Shown here: piece by piece, positions 1 through 14,730 of the stretch | Numbering within the stretch: position 1 is the first letter of the stretch | Layout: each line of letters opens with the position of its first letter | NCBI RefSeq assembly: GCF_037038585.1 | Contig: NC_092520.1 | Coordinates: forward strand, 8,572,501 to 8,636,500 | From: Patagioenas fasciata | Taxonomy: Eukaryota; Chordata; Aves; Columbiformes; Columbidae | DNA: 64,000 nucleotides | Direction: 5' to 3' | Program-made: the position numbers and the translations under genes | Notes under the pieces: model-generated | Database searches by the model: none | Told to the model about the DNA's origin: nothing | The model's input: only the letters and a program-made list of their open reading frames with translations

Positions 1-3000
1 ACTGCATTCAAGTTGTGTGAGGGCAGGTGATTTCCTTTCAAGAATTTAAAATAAACTAATTAAAGTTTTTAACACATCCATCAAGTCAGTGTTCATACAT
101 TTGAAGTGGATTATAGCAAGTTCATGTAATCGGGAAGGTAAAATATGTTGTAACCCATAGTTTCAACTAAATAGTCTGCTAAACTTGGAACAGCTTTGAA
201 TGTTCTTTGATATTTAGGTCATGAAAATAAATGGAAAATTTGATAAAATTCAACACAGTTTAGTAAAGCTAGAAGCTACCAGACTAGTCTGATAGTTTTT
301 TTGTAACTGACTTCCTAGGGGAAGAAAATCTAAGGTCCCTTTCTTGACTTAAACACAGTAAGCATTATGTTGGATAATGCAAGGATTAGTAAAAAAACTG
401 TGACATGGATAGTACCTGTTATTATGGGCGATAGCAGGGATTGCTTTAAAGAGGTAACTGACAGGTTAGAAGATTATTAGATGAGTCCTCTAGGATGGTT
501 CTTGAGACATATTCTGTTTAGTAGTGAACTTAGCACAAAATGTTTCTGCTTTTGACACTCTTATGTCAGTGAAATTACCTTATACCACAGTGTATTCTTT
601 AAGAGTTTTCAGTATGGGGGAATGTAAGCATCCTAAAGAGATCAGTGGGTAATCTGAAGAACTAATGTAAAAAAAGGTAATTAAATTTAATCATACAAAG
701 TGGTATGTTAAGTACCTGTAACTAAGAACAAGAACTTATGCTATATAACTAACAGAGGTGAAAAAGATTTTCATGAAGTAGTTTTGTATAAGTAAATTAA
801 TGTTAAGTAGTTGTAAAAAAAGACAAACTGAAAAAGATGTGCGGGCCTAGCAACATCAGAGGAGGCATTTCCTGTAGATATGAAGAGATATTAAAACTAT
901 GTGCCCAGGTGTCATTAGGTATATTGGACTATTGCATTTGAGTCTGGTTTCCTGTGTTAAACAAAATGAATTTAAATGAAGATGGGCTCAGGAAATGGCT
1001 GCTGGAATAGTTCAGGTAATAGGCTGGCTTTTGAGAAGAGTCTAAAAACTTGTCCCATTAAGTCTAGAAAAGCAAAGACTGAAATGAGAGATGAATGCCA
1101 TCTGTAAATATATTTGATGAGGGTGAAAACCAGAGGGAGAAGACAATTAGGTAGATCAAAGAAAATTGTTGGCTGAATAACAAATGAGTCTGAATTGGCC
1201 ATGTAGGTTGAAAACTGAATAAAGTTACTAACCTTCAAAGCCATTGTCTGTCCTAACACTGACTTTGTGGTATAGCCTCCCAGTAAGAATAATTTTTGAA
1301 GCAGAGGTTGACCAGTTTATAAATGGGATAATATTATACAGTTGTCTGCAGCAGCCACAGGGTTCAACCCAGAAACCCAAGACACCTTTTCCTGTGATTC
1401 TGGGGAATATGTTCTAGACAACATTCTAAGATTCGTGTTTTTAGAATCTATCTATACATATAAACAAGACAGATCAAATCCTCATTTTCATGTAGAATGC
1501 ATCATATAGTAAATTGCTGCTCCAGGCCTAGACGGTGATTTTAAATCTACATCTGCTCCAGATGCATTAAAGCATCCCCTACATTCCTCCTCAGGCTACG
1601 TGGAACCACAGTCATGCTCTCACCTGAGCAGGTGGTTGGATTCTGCATTTATAACTCCAGCTGCCCTGGCCCGTACATCACAAAAGAACAGTGAGGCAAG
1701 ATAATTTGCTGCTAGTGTTGAGGTCAGGAGAGGAGCGAGCTTGTGGTGCACAAGGACTATTTCTGAGTGTTGTGGTTAACACACCCCCACCAGCTCAGGA
1801 CTGTGTTGAAAGGCAGCGTAGGTGTATCGAACTATACCCATACGCGTTTCCCAAAGTCATGTTATGCTACTCTCAGCACCTTGAAAGTGTCATCTTCTCC
1901 TTTATTTGTAAAGTGCTAGGATAATCAAGTTCTGCTTCGTGACTACTGTTCCTGGAGTTAGCACAGCACAAATGATAAATGAGTAACTTGTTATTCATTC
2001 ACTTGAATTAAGTCCAAGGAACCTTTTTAACACTGCATTCATTTACATATAGTTGACCAGATTTCACAGAATTACAGGTGTCTGTAGTTTTGCAGTACTT
2101 CACTATCATTTCATTATTGTTCTGATTCTACTATTGTTTCTTAAGTTGGAAAGATATGACAGGTCTGATTTAAATAGTTTTCTTCATGGCATGCAGGTAA
2201 TAGATCTGGGCTTTTCATTTTGTGTTATTTTTCTAAATAGCTATTGATGGACTTAAGAGGAGGGAAACCTATCCCTGAAGTACCTTTATCAAATAATGAA
2301 AACAAATGTCCCTTGCCAAGTATAGAAAAGATCTTCAAAAGGGCAAGCCTCTTCATTCAAATGCTTTCACTGCATGGACAGAAACATGATTTATTTTTCT
2401 TTCTGCTTTTCATTTGTGTGAATTTAGCTACAACCAGAGAATCCCCTTACTTTCTCTCCAGTTCTTACCTTGAACGAGAACAAGGGATCTAATCCATCTT
2501 TGCCATTGATCATTCTTCTCTTCTGAAAAGGCAAATAGGAAACTAATAGTTTTAATTGTGCTTCTGTGATTACATATCCATTTTTGAGGTAAATTTCAAA
2601 CTTCTTACTCTGCACTCTGTGTCAATGATTTGTCCTTGACCTGGTTTATTTTGCCAGAGATTAAGTTTTTATCCCATTGCTGTTTTCTTTCTTGTCCGTA
2701 AGTGCCAAACAAAAGTCTTCTTCCATTCATTGTATCACTCATCGCCACCACCCCCAATGCTAAAAATAATGAAAATCTTTTGTATGGTCAGAATTTCATT
2801 GAAGTAGTTGAAAACACACTGAATTTCAGTGGGAATAAGGTAGTTTTCCTCTGTTCATGTGAGTAAAATTTCATTTAATTTATAATTCACTGCTTAGTCC
2901 ATAGAGCTTTTTGGTCAACCTCATTCAACTTTTAAAATTTTCTCTCTATCTCTTTTTTTTTTTTTCTCCTGATTCCAAGCAGCTTAGCCATCACATGCCG

Positions 3001-3719
3001 AAATTCAGATATTGCAAAATGTCAGATTTGGAGCTCCCTAGGTTGAACAGGGACCACAGCAGCGTCATTGCCTGGGGTGCTCACTGTGCACTAGGCAAGA
3101 CTGGAAGAGATAGGAGGGAGGACAGGGAGGAGAGTTAAAGACCATATTTGCTGATTTATGCAGGAAAAATATTTCATTCTGGATGTTTTCTTGCAAAATA
3201 CTACATTCATGAGAAGAGGATGTTTGTAAAGAAATTACCTAAAACATGGTGTTAAGTATTAATAAAAACAGATTGATTAACCTCAAAATTACTGACAGCT
3301 CTTTTCAACCCCTTATTCCAAACCAGAAATGCCTTGTTGTGCTCTTCCAACTTCATTTGGCATCACTTGCTGAATAGCACATCTCACGGGTTCCTTGTGT
3401 TCGCCCATCTGTTTGTTTGCACCACCAGTATTCTGTGCACCTTCTTACACTTACATTGTAAACTTTTAGGTTGTTTGGGACTTCTGTCTGCACATCACTT
3501 AACAGAATAATCTATATTAATATTAGAGTATGTGGAAAAGCTCGCAAGTATGTCTGGTTGCATCTCAGCTCCATAACCCCTTACTTCCCCAAAAAGCCCT
3601 TCCATGCAGTGAAATTACAGCTGGTATAAACAGGTCCAGAAGATTCCTGAACCAGCTGGACGACAATTTTTTGGTACAGGTACAAACAGAAATGACCAGG
3701 AAAGGTACCTTCCTAGATT

Positions 3720-4314
3720 TGCACAGGAGCCAACAGTGTCCCTGGCAGCCAAGAGGAACCCGTGTCCTGGGTGCATCCAGCACAGCATGGCCAGCCGGGC
3801 AGGGAGGGGATTGTTCTGCTCTGCCCTCACTGGAGTGGCCTCACCTGGAGCACTGTGTGCAGGGCTGGGTGACACAGGATAAAAAGGAGATAAAGCTACT
3901 GGAGAGTGTTCAGAAGAGGGCCAGGAAGTTGGTGAAGGGTTTGGAGGGGAGGAGAGTAGACTGAGGGGAGAGCTCATGGCGGCTACAGCTTCCTCACAAG
4001 GGGAGGAGGAGGGGCAGGGCTGAACTCTTCTCTCTGGTGACCGGTGACAGAACCCAAGGGAATGGCAGGAACATGTGCCAGGGGAGGTTTAGGTTGGACA
4101 TCAGGTAAAGGTTCTTCACGCAGAGGGTGCTGGACACTGGAACAGGCTCCCCAGGGAGGTGTCACGGCCCCAAGCCTGACAGTGTTCAAGAAGAGACTGG
4201 ACAATGTCCTCAGACACATGGTGTGAACTGTGGGGTTGTCCTGTGCAGGGACAGGAGTTGGACTCGGTGATCCTTGTGGGTCCCTTCCAACTGAGGACAT
4301 TCTGTGATTCTATG
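3720..4314 (+). mobile_element. CR1 LINE fragment, 5'-truncated, sense
   Basis: This is a 5'-truncated copy ending in the CR1 3' terminus (GGGTCCCTTCCAACTGAGGA, then ATTCTGTGATTCTATG). It includes the block decaying from the end of the reverse-transcriptase ORF (CCTCACCTGGAGCACTGTGT, GAAGAGGGCCAGGAAGTTGG) and the 3' UTR (AACAGGCTCCCCAGGGAGGT). The reading frame is broken, so it cannot be active. It is the same subfamily as the inverted copy at 42.2 kb: both share the unusual 3' segment mentioning the dollar-like run CTGTGCAGGGACAGGAGTTG (in this copy). The 5' boundary is approximate. Confidence 0.9.
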
Positions 4315-7300
4315 AAAACAAAGGGAAGCAGGACGTACAGGTGGACATCATGGATGGCTTCAAGAACCTGATTTTAGGCAGTAAGAGTGCAGGGACCTTG
4401 TGGTTTTCAATGCTTAGTGGCCAGTTTGAGCATATCCATATTCTTCATGAGTCATGGCTTCTAGTACTTGTTGAAGTGTATGATAAAATCTGTAATTAAA
4501 ACAGTAAGCAATGTATGTGCAGCAACAAAATTGAGACCACTATGAAATAGAAAAGACAGTAATAAAATTACCCATACAGAACAGTTTTACCCGACGGCTA
4601 CAACACAGTTCATGGAGGTGCAATGCTAAGCCCTCTCTTAATTAGAATCAGTGCAGGGTAAGAATGTAGTCAATAAGTAATGAAAGAAAAGCCTTTCACT
4701 TGCCAGTTAGACACTTCAGATCATGCATATTTTATGAAATTCTGAAAACATTGGTAAACATGCAGCAGCAAGTGTATGAAATTATATGAAATTAATGATG
4801 GCTTTAGGGGTAGATGAGTTTGACTGGCATTTAATTATATGTTTGGTTTTTTATATAAATGCATTGCAAGTCATTTCTATACAGTCAGTTTTTTATAGGT
4901 TTCATTGTGTGCATTCTCTCATTTGCCAACTGTGTTCCCAAGTTTCATCCCTGTTTCTGTTGAGTAATCATTCAAACAAAAAGGAGTTCCTGATGTAACA
5001 AGCTGAGAAAGACAAGATCATACGTTTCTGTGCACTTATACAAGAGATCTCTCAGATGCTTTTGTAAAAGAAGTTTTTCAAGGGGAATTTTTTCATAAAA
5101 CTTTATCTATGATACCTCCCACCAAAATATTTTAAATTAATTATCATTCTGATTTTTTTAGATCAGAAATATTTTTTTCTGATGATTTGACCTGACAGCA
5201 ATTTGCTTGGATTGTAGCATTTCCCATTGACCATAAATTTCAAAATTTAGCAATTCTAATTTTTGCTGAATCTTATCAGGAGGCTTTTCTAATACTAATT
5301 GTGGCCTAATTCCATCCTAGTCAAGTTAAAAAATAGAAAAGGGTATCATTTCTATTCATCTCTATTTATTATCTCATTATATTCAACTATTCTATACATA
5401 CATCATTGCTCAAAAGATGGTTTTGACTACCACCAGTGGTAAGAATATGTAATTGTTTCTTCAAATTTCAACCATTTCCTAAGAATTGCTGAACTCCTGC
5501 AGACAGAATTTTTGTCTCATCTCATAACTACGTGTCAAATAGCAAGTAAATACTGCTTTTCTTTTTCTCTCATACTGTCCCTCTCTCGTGATTTAAATGC
5601 TACTGATGATGTCAAGTTACTACATTTTCTCTTTGGTGAAAAAAATAACAGAACCAAGGGCAATATCAGCACAAGTTTTCAGGGTTGCTTCAGTTTGTGT
5701 TCATCGATCTGCCGCTGATCTTTAAGGAGCAGCTTGGATAAGTGACGGTACTGTGGTTTCCAGAGGAGGATATTTCTTGGCTTGACTGTTACACCAATTT
5801 GCCAATTATTAATGACTATCATGATGTAAATGTTAATGCTTGTCACATCACGCAGAAGCCTCAAATAGAAGTGGGGTTTTGTGGTCTGGCTTGCTTTTTC
5901 CTCCAAAGAAAAAACACTACAAACCCTTCTGGCACTGAAGATTACATTCTTCATCCTTTTGTCTCAGCTTCCTGCCCTCTTGTCAAGAGACACGATCTCC
6001 TCCCTCCCTCCTGTCCACTCTCACCTTCTTATTGTTTTATTCAGGTTCCCAGAGACTTCCTCAGGCTTCTTACCAGTTCTCTTCCCCTCTCCTAGTGTGC
6101 CTCTGTGTTCACAATTGTCCTTACTGTCCCTCTTTACCTTGAGTAATCACTTCAACCTTGTTCAGGGTCTGATATTCAGCATGTGGCTTACTCTGGGGAA
6201 AAAATTCCCTTTGCAGGAAAGAATAAGAATTCGCTCTTGGAGAATTTCGTGTATATGGTTTTAAGTTTATGACTGTGTAAGGCAGTGTAGATATCTAAAA
6301 TAAAAAGACATACAGACAGTTTCACTGAATATTTATTAAACCTTAGACTCTAGAATTCAGCTTATTTTCTTATATTCCAGTTTACTTAGCAGTATTTCAG
6401 GTGCTGATTAACATTCCCTTAGATTCCGGCTAGGTTTAATTATACAGGTTATGCAGTTTCTTAATTATTTTGACACAACAAGAAATCTTGAATACATTAA
6501 AGTCAACATCAGACAAAATAAGAAACTCAAAAAAGGAGTAATCACAGAACTTGCTAGAGAGCTAGAGAAAATGAAAATATGGTAACTAAATGCAGGAAAA
6601 TACTCAAGAAAGCAGAAAAATATGTTTGCTTTGTGTTTTTAAGGGACGTATGAAGAAAGAATCATAAGGCTGGAGAATTAAACCAGTGATACTACAGAGG
6701 TTAAGCAAAGAGCAAGACTAAACAGGGAGTAGTGTTGCAAGGAGATATGGAACAAATTAATTTACTTTGCAGAAATGGTTAATACCAAGGTTTACTTTAG
6801 CAATGGGTGAGATTGTGTTAGGAGTGAGTAGCTGTCCTGCTGCTGGAGGGACATGGGACATGAACAACATTCAGACCTCATTAGGAGCTTCTTAATCATC
6901 CTGTTTTCACTTTAGTATTGTGATGTGTGCCTGGGGTGCTGTTTCCACAGCAGAGTCCTTTTGGTCGAGGGAGTCGTTTTGTACCTCAGGTGCCTCCTGC
7001 TATTCCTCACTGCTGCTCCAGCACTCCTGTTGGCTTCTCCATCCTCTGCTGGAAGAACCCGTAAAAGACAGCAATAGATCTCACAGCCTGCTTTTGAGCT
7101 GTGAGAGCAGGATCTGACCCAGTAGTTTGAATAAGGCAAACTTATCCTATAATGGGAAAAGTAGCAGTCCTGGGAAAAAGAGTCAGAGAACATGGTGATG
7201 TAGCGGCCTTTGGACAGCCTCTAAATGCTTCCCTGCCTTCTGTTGAAAAGAAGCTGAGCAAAGGGGAAAGTTTTCTGAAAAGGTAAGTTCACGCTGAACA

Positions 7301-8377
7301 GTCGTAGGTGCTTATGATGCATTCTGGTGTTGGTTGCACCATCTGGAAGAAAGGCTGCCTTATACTTTTATCATAGTCACTATGAGTTTTCTAAACCTTA
7401 AGAGGAAAATCACGGTTCTGTTTTCTTGGGTTATTAGGTTGGAAGACTGATTTATTCTTACACAAGAATATGTGTTTTAACTGTAGGGTAACTGCACCAA
7501 TGCTGATGCAAAAATAACTCCATGAAAATAGCATGTTTTTCTAGGTATTACTTGAAAGAAAAAGTACAAAACTAAAATCTCAAGTGCTGAATTACTGCTA
7601 TAAATCGTCAGAGTAGATTTTTGTAAGACTTCAGATACTGAAAAAGAGCTACAGGAATTAAAAGCAAAATGGAAATTTAGCTTCTAAATAAAATGAAAAA
7701 AAAAACATCCTCTACAGGAAAAAAAGGCTAGAAAATAATCTGTGAAAGTGTTCTGAGAATAGATGTAATAGATGCAAATTCAGATGAGCTAATTTTCTGA
7801 TTTTTACTGATAGAACTATTATGCGGGAGTCAATTACTCTGCTATAAAGAAGAAAATAAAATAGTTGCAGGCACGATTAGGAAGAATGGACTGATTAAGT
7901 CAACACAGTAGTCTTTCCAGTTCCTGGGGAGAGGGTAAATATTTCTTTAAGACCTTATTAAGAAAAGGGAAACAGAGCTGAAGACTAACTGTACAACACC
8001 GATCAATACTAACTGATCTTGAATTTGTCCTGCTGAGAGAGTTGGGTAGGATGCCATATATGTGAAAGATGATATTCGATGTAGGAACATGATCCAGAGT
8101 GTTTTTATCTGTGGAAAATCAATATAATTATTCATGACAGAAGAAGTACATGTGGAGTAAATAAGAACAGGACTCATTTCTGAAGCGGGAATACCTTTAA
8201 GCAGTTTCACTGAAGATTCAACTGCAGCGGTGGAAGGTTCTGTATCTCTGAAAAGAGGGACCTGTTGCTTTCTGCAGTACAGTATTCCCTGGCCACATTT
8301 CCACTAGGAAACACTGTCGATTAATGATTTACACATTCTCATGAGCTTATAAACTTCAGACTGGCTCCAATGAAAAG

Positions 8378-8495
8378 CTGGAACAGGCTGCCCAGGGAGG
8401 TGTAACCTCATCTAGGTGTTCCTGCTCCGGCAGGGGGATTGGACTGGATGATCTTTCGAGGTCCCTTCCAATCCCTAACATTCTGTGATTCTGTG
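8378..8495 (+). mobile_element. Short CR1 LINE fragment with an internal deletion, sense
   Basis: Only about 118 bp remain. The copy runs from CTGGAACAGGCTGCCCAGGG directly into GTAACCTCATCTAGGTGTTC and ends ATTCTGTGATTCTGTG. The roughly 60-bp segment that lies between these blocks in the copies at 30.5 and 57.8 kb is missing. Confidence 0.9.
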
Positions 8496-10257
8496 AGAAA
8501 GAAGGCCACTCTTTTTATCTGTTTGTAATGACTGAGCTTGATATGAAATCTGGAGGAAAACTTATATGTTCACTGGGGTATCATTCTCTGAGATAATTAG
8601 TGGTCTAATCATGTTTCCACATGCTCAAACTCTTCCATTTCAATTTTATTCACCCAACAAAAAATAATCCACCTTTCAATTCAATGCCCTGTTCAGAGAA
8701 GTTTGCAGTAATATTAAATGAAAACAAGTTTTCTCTTTTATATTATTTCATAAGTTGACACAGTAAGTTTAAATTTAAAATGTTTTATGAAATGTAGTTA
8801 TGGGAATCTTGAACAACAGATGGTGGATAAACACTGTACGCTTTGAAATTTTGTATTCATAGCACTTGTTCTGTCTGTGTTGTGGGTTCACTCTGTGGAT
8901 GACTCACAGACAAATATGCACTCACAGATAATGCAGAACAAACTTCAGATTGGAAATTTTCTTGGTTTCCTGGCTGTGCTGTCTAAATGCCGCTAACGAA
9001 GCAGTCGGACTTGCTACTCTGTGCATGCCACGCTACTTTGCTGAAGGGAAGATGTTTTCATTAACTGTGATAATAATTTTCATCTTTGGCCTGGTAGTAT
9101 TAAAAAAAACAGCCTAATAATTAGGAATAGTGGTTAGCCATGGTGAGAGTGGGAAGATTAATTGCCTCTTGTAGGTCAGTAAGTTTTACAAAGGCATTTC
9201 TTAGTGAACTAAGTTTACCGATGTTTTTCAGTTTTACTTAAGGGTTTTGTGTTCACTGTTGTTAAATTTGTCTAGGAAATAACTTTTTTAAAAAGATTTA
9301 AAATGTCTATTGCAGAAACATTTGAATCTAAATGAAACAAAGCTCTGCAAGAATTTTGTCTCAAAATGAATATTGAGCACTTCGGAACAAGAAAGAGTGG
9401 GGAGTGATGCCAAACGTCTCATTCTCTCTTTGGTGTTGGCACGTGATAACGGCAGAGTGCAAAAACGGGACATTTCTAAAATCAGGCTTGTTAGAAAGGG
9501 TCAAGTCAAAAATTTTTTACCTAAGTGCTCAAACATTCAATTCATTTACTGTAATATTGATTTACTTGTAAAATATCTCTAAAATCTTGGTATCGTGTTG
9601 CAGCTTTTGGCACAGATCTACCAGTTGCTTGAGGCCAAAGTTGAAATCTTGTCTAGTACAGTCACATGCAAAACTTTTAATGCCTTTTCAAAAGCTTCAG
9701 AAGCTTCTCTTATGTTATTCCAAACCCTCTTATTGTTTTCACATTTGTTGTTTTGATAGCATATTTTGAAATTCACTTGTTTAATGAATTTCAATGCACA
9801 TTGCAGCATATTAGTATTTTTGTAAATGTATTCAACATTGAGTAACTACAATGTTTCTGTGTCACTGAACCAAATTCTTAATCAGAATTAAAATTTACTC
9901 TCTCTGTATAAGGGTATAATTATAAAATATTTTCTTTTCATGGTTTTATATTTCTGTGGCTTGAAAGAGCTAAGTTGTTAAATGCATCAATCTCTCTTAT
10001 CTCCTTTGTACTGACATATATAATTTAATAATTCAGAGTAGGCAAAGCCCATTATGTGTTTCTGAGTCTTGAATAGATGTTAATATTTGCCCATTACTGC
10101 GTGCTGTTGTCCTCTTGGACTATCTCCATGTTGTAGGAGAGAATGCCTTTAAACCTTACAAATCCTTACTCATGGAAGTGACTGCAGGAGGAAAAGACCT
10201 GGGAGAGATTAATATGCATCAGGATTCTGTAAGTTGTTATTAACTGTATTGCCAAAT

Positions 10258-10622
10258 CACAGAATCACAGAATCACAGAATATCAGGGATTGGAAGGGAC
10301 CTCAAAAGCTCATCCAGTCCAATCCCCCTGCTGGAGCAGGAACACCCAGATGAGGTTCCACAGGAAGGTGTCCAGGCGGGTTTGAATGTCTGCAGAGAAG
10401 GAGACTCCACAACCTCCCTGGGCAGCCTGGGCCAGTGTTCTGTCACCCTCACTGAGAAGAAGTTTCTTCTCAAATTTAAGTGGAACCTTTTATGTTCCGA
10501 TTTGTACCCATTACCCCTTGTCCCATCATTGGTTGTCACCGAGAAGAGTCTGGCTCCATCCTTGTGACACTCGCTCTTTATATATCTGTAAAGATTAACG
10601 AGATCACCCTTCAGTCTCCTCC
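10258..10622 (-). mobile_element. CR1 LINE 3' fragment, antisense
   Basis: Read on the minus strand this is a continuous CR1 3' end. Starting from the tail repeats at 10258, the + strand shows CACAGAATCACAGAATATCA, GGGATTGGAAGGGACCTC and TGGAGCAGGAACACCCAGAT, then the ORF-end block to the GAGATCACCCTTCAGTCTCC junction. It is the same subfamily as the copies at 14.9, 29.9 and 57.5 kb. Short open frames on both strands here are by-products of this repeat. Confidence 0.93.
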
Positions 10623-11710
10623 ATATTTTAAAGGAATCAAGAAAAAAGGATCAAGATATGTCCCACTTCCTCCCACTTCCCTGCCCCATATTTCCAAAAA
10701 TCTCACAATAGGAAAAATCTTTGCCAGAAATTATTTTATTTTACTTTATTGAAATCTTGTGTATACTTGATGTACACCAAAAATATGTATCATTTCAGAT
10801 AAATTAAAGCAGTGACATTGCTCTATAGAGAAAGCTGAGTTAGGCACTGAAATGGATTGATGTGTGGAACAGCCATTCTCTCTTTCCCTATTCATGTAAC
10901 ATCCCACATTGGATTACTGAGAAAACAAATACCTTTTTTTAAGTTTGTTTCCCTTAAGATCCAACTTTAATAGGCATTTCATTTGTCTGTTTTCAAGCAG
11001 TTTGTTAACTCAGTGATTGTTACCTTCATTCAGAATCTAAATCCTTCATATGGAGTCAGTTTTGGCATAAAACAACATGCATATCGTGGGTATTTTGCCC
11101 ACTTCTTATATTGCCATCTATGATTGTACATCCCACAGGCTTCCTTTGTCCAAAGTGCTGTTCAGTGGAGAGATTGTATTGATTATGTTTATATGGATCC
11201 CTCCAGTTTCTCATTTACAAATGTCTGTCTTAAACTTTTGCATGGATTTTTTCTTTTTTCCTGGATAACTTTGGAGACTATGACAAACCTTAATAGATGT
11301 TAAAAATTAATTAGATGTGATACAATTTTTCTTTGATGGATTTTTACCTTTCACATGCCTTTGCTCACAAGTAGATTACATTGCAATGACAATGTGAAAT
11401 TTATGTTCTAGCTATAGAATTTTAATGACAAATCTTATTTCATCTGCCCCCTTGCTTTTTTAATGACATTGCCACTATTAACAGTAGATTTATACAAGTA
11501 TAGTTAGGCATGCAAAATAAAAATCTAGTGCTGAATGGAGTCTGTGGATTTTCCGAAATGTAAGGACAACGTATTGTAGAAGAAGTACATGCATTAGTAT
11601 ATGTTTGACTTTAGATGAAGTTGATGCATATCATGAGAATGGGGAGATGTTTAAAGGTTAAAATAACCATTCGTGTGATTTGAATGAGATTTTAAACAAA
11701 ATCTGAAAAG

Positions 11711-11738
11711 ATTAAATATATATTTAATATATATTAAT
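11711..11738. repeat. AT-rich palindrome
   Basis: ATTAAATATATATTTAAT (11711-11728) is a perfect 18-bp palindrome, followed by further TATATTAAT sequence able to pair with it. Confidence 0.7.
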
Positions 11739-14504
11739 ACCCAATAATACTATTTCCTTGTGTTAAATATTTTGGGGTTATACCTACTGTCTCCATAGTG
11801 AATTTCCAGAATGGGTCTTGAGAAAAACCAGTCAAGGTATCAGCCATGGTTTCTCATAAAGTTTTATACCTTTGGCTGTATATCACTGTTGTCAAGGTGA
11901 GAGCTGGATGTGAAATGTTATGTTACAAACTTTTTTGAGGTTATCTCCTCTTTTTAAGACTTCTCCTTCACAGTGGCAGAAATGTGATCTCTTTCATGTG
12001 TTTTCTTGGGGGAAATATGTTAAGTGAAAGGAAAAGGATTCACAATCATAAAAATACTTATCAAGGGTGTGGGAAAATGAGATTGACCTGCCTTCTCTGC
12101 CTGATGTGTAACAGGGATTTTTCCATGGTGAATGCCTAGCTTTGCTGAGGTGTGTCTTTCTCCTGTTGGACCTGTTCCACTTTGAATATACGATTATATA
12201 TTCATTAGATCAGGGATAGTGTGCCTGGTGATTAAGCCACTCCTTTGAAATGTAAACCCCGGTGGTGCCTGTTCCAGAACAGTAGTTTGGTTCAGGTTTT
12301 GCAGCACCGATGAGTTCCTCATCAACGACCTGCTGGTTATTCTGATCTCATTCTCTCTCTTTCTTGCTTTTTAGAACCCTTTCTTACCTCAATTTACTCT
12401 CTCATTTTAGAGCATAAATTGCATGCCAGGACTAAGAAACTATTAAATGAAAGCTGATTGCAACTGATAAATGTATGTGAAACATTTTGACTTGCACTAA
12501 TTTGCATATTGATGAATTGCAGTGCAGAGGTGTCTCTTTCCATACAGTATATAGAGAAGATACGTAGCATTCCCAGCCTAATCGAAAATGTTTTACTGAA
12601 TACTTCTTAAAAGCCAGGGAAAATGGATGCCACTTATTTTGTACAAAAATATATAATCATCTAAAAAAGATAAGTTTATTTATCTTTCCTCCTTCTAACA
12701 GCTCAATATGTTCTGCTGATGTTAGGCATAGGGATTTTAGGAGTGTTATTCGTGAGGATTTTAGCATGTCAGTAGAGTAATGTTCAATGTCCTTCTTCAG
12801 AACACACTAAAATTCCTTAGCACTGAAGGGGGTGCAATAATTCTCTCTCCTTTACAGGGAAGGTATGGGAATTAAAAGTCTTGAAATTGAATAATTCATG
12901 TGCATGTTCATGACAAAAACAGAGAGGGAAAGTTTCCCTTCTAGGGGAACTTATGAATGTCGAGTTATCAATTAGCTTTATTTCTACTGAAATTGCTTTC
13001 TTCTCTGAATTTATCCAATACTGTTGAAAAGTTAAGTTAATGTAGGAGGCCATAGTATCAGGAGCATAGTGCTGATTTTTCTGTGACTATTTTATGAGTA
13101 AATTTTCAAATCTACTTGCATAATTGAAGTATAGACACACAGTCCTTTTCCCTTTCTGAAGGAGAATTTCTTCCAGGTTTTATTTGGTATTGTGGGTTTA
13201 CTGTCTAGGGGGGTGAATGTAAAGTACATTTCAGGAACATAGTAGAAGTAGACTGATGTTTTTTTCATGTTACCAATAACAGGAATTTCAGCTTTATTTC
13301 TGAGACTGGCCACTCCTAAAATGGATCAACAACAACAAAAAAAAAAAAGGTCTTTAGTGACAGAAAAACTACTGCTAATACTAAGAAAACTAGATCTGAA
13401 ACCTTAGGAATTCAGATAAAAGACTAGATTTTCAAAAGCATTTGCTTTTAACCTGGCTGTTTCTTTTGAAATAGGTGGTAACTCTGTCAGACATCAATAG
13501 GAATAGTTTGTTTCTCCTGAAAATTCCACTCATCAAACTTATGACTATACATAAATGGGCTTCTCTGTGTAAGCAGCATCTGCGTGTGACCCAGAGGCAT
13601 CTCAGGTTGTGATCTTTCCATCGAGAGACTCAGATCAAGTGAAATTGTCTTTGTTGGCTTTTTCTTTTCTTTTTTCCTTAAAAAGTGTACGTTGGTCAAC
13701 TTGAAGTCTGACTTCTATTTGTCTGGTAGGAATCTTGGCTTACACTGTATGTTCCCCAGCTTGTCTTCCTACCACCTCCAAAAAGGCAAAAGTAGCAGCT
13801 GTACAGCTGGGGAGGAGAGGCCTTTCTTTTTCCATGAATCACAAAATCATTATTCTCTGCCAATGAATCACTGACAGCCACCTTTAAAATAACGTTACTG
13901 AACTTGAAAATTGTTATTAACTTATCCTAGAAATTTTTAATATGATTCACTATCATGACACATAAGTGAAGTAGGACATCGGAATTTAGAATTCAACTTT
14001 GAGCAAAAGGTAATATGTGATATTTTATTACACAAATATTGTTGGGAATGTTAGTCTAGTTCTGTTGCACAGTATTCTTGTGCATTTATTTATATATGTG
14101 CATACTGTATTCAGCACAATACCAAACATTGTTTAAGTGTTGATATAAACAAAGGAACAGTGAATCTTATCTCAACTGGTTTCTAGAAGGGCAGGAAAAT
14201 ATTCCCTAGGGAATGTTTTTGGCCAAGTTTCATAAACATACCTGGTTAAAGATTCTTCTTCCCTTCCTTTGTTCAGAAGGACATCTGTAAAACTGATTTT
14301 TCTAATGTAAAGGAACTCTCGCTCATATGACAAAGATAATTTGTTTAGTTTCAAAGAACTCAAGGTACAGTTTTATCTGTGAGTTTCATAGAGAACATGC
14401 CAAGAAAGTCTCTGCAGTTAAGAATGTAAAGGTACAATTCTTGGAAAATGAATTTTTGTGCAAGGACTTATCCATGCAAAACGTTTAAATATCATGTAAC
14501 TCTT

Positions 14505-14520
14505 AAAAAAAAAAAAAAAA
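14505..14520. repeat. A16 homopolymer
   Basis: Sixteen consecutive A residues. No retroposon body was recognised directly upstream. Similar runs lie at 21586-21600 and 25421-25437. Confidence 0.9.
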
Positions 14521-14606
14521 TTAGAAGGGAAGTTTTCAGTGACTGAACTATTCTTAGGCTGGTAAAAAATTTTGAAAGCTTTTTTTATATTTATGACACT
14601 GTTATT

Positions 14607-14730
14607 TCATAGAAGCAGAGAATAATTCAGTTTGAAAGGAATTTGTGGAGGTCACCTAGTCCAAGTTCCTACTCAGAGACGGACAGCTTTGAAACTGTAT
14701 CAGATTGCTTAGGGTTGTAGCCAGTCAGGT
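14607..14730 (-). mobile_element. Old, diverged CR1 3' end, antisense
   Basis: The + strand begins TCATAGAAGCAGAGAATAAT and continues GGTCACCTAGTCCAAGTTCC to GTAGCCAGTCAGG. This is the reverse complement of an older CR1 3' end, with many substitutions relative to the younger copies nearby. Confidence 0.7.
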
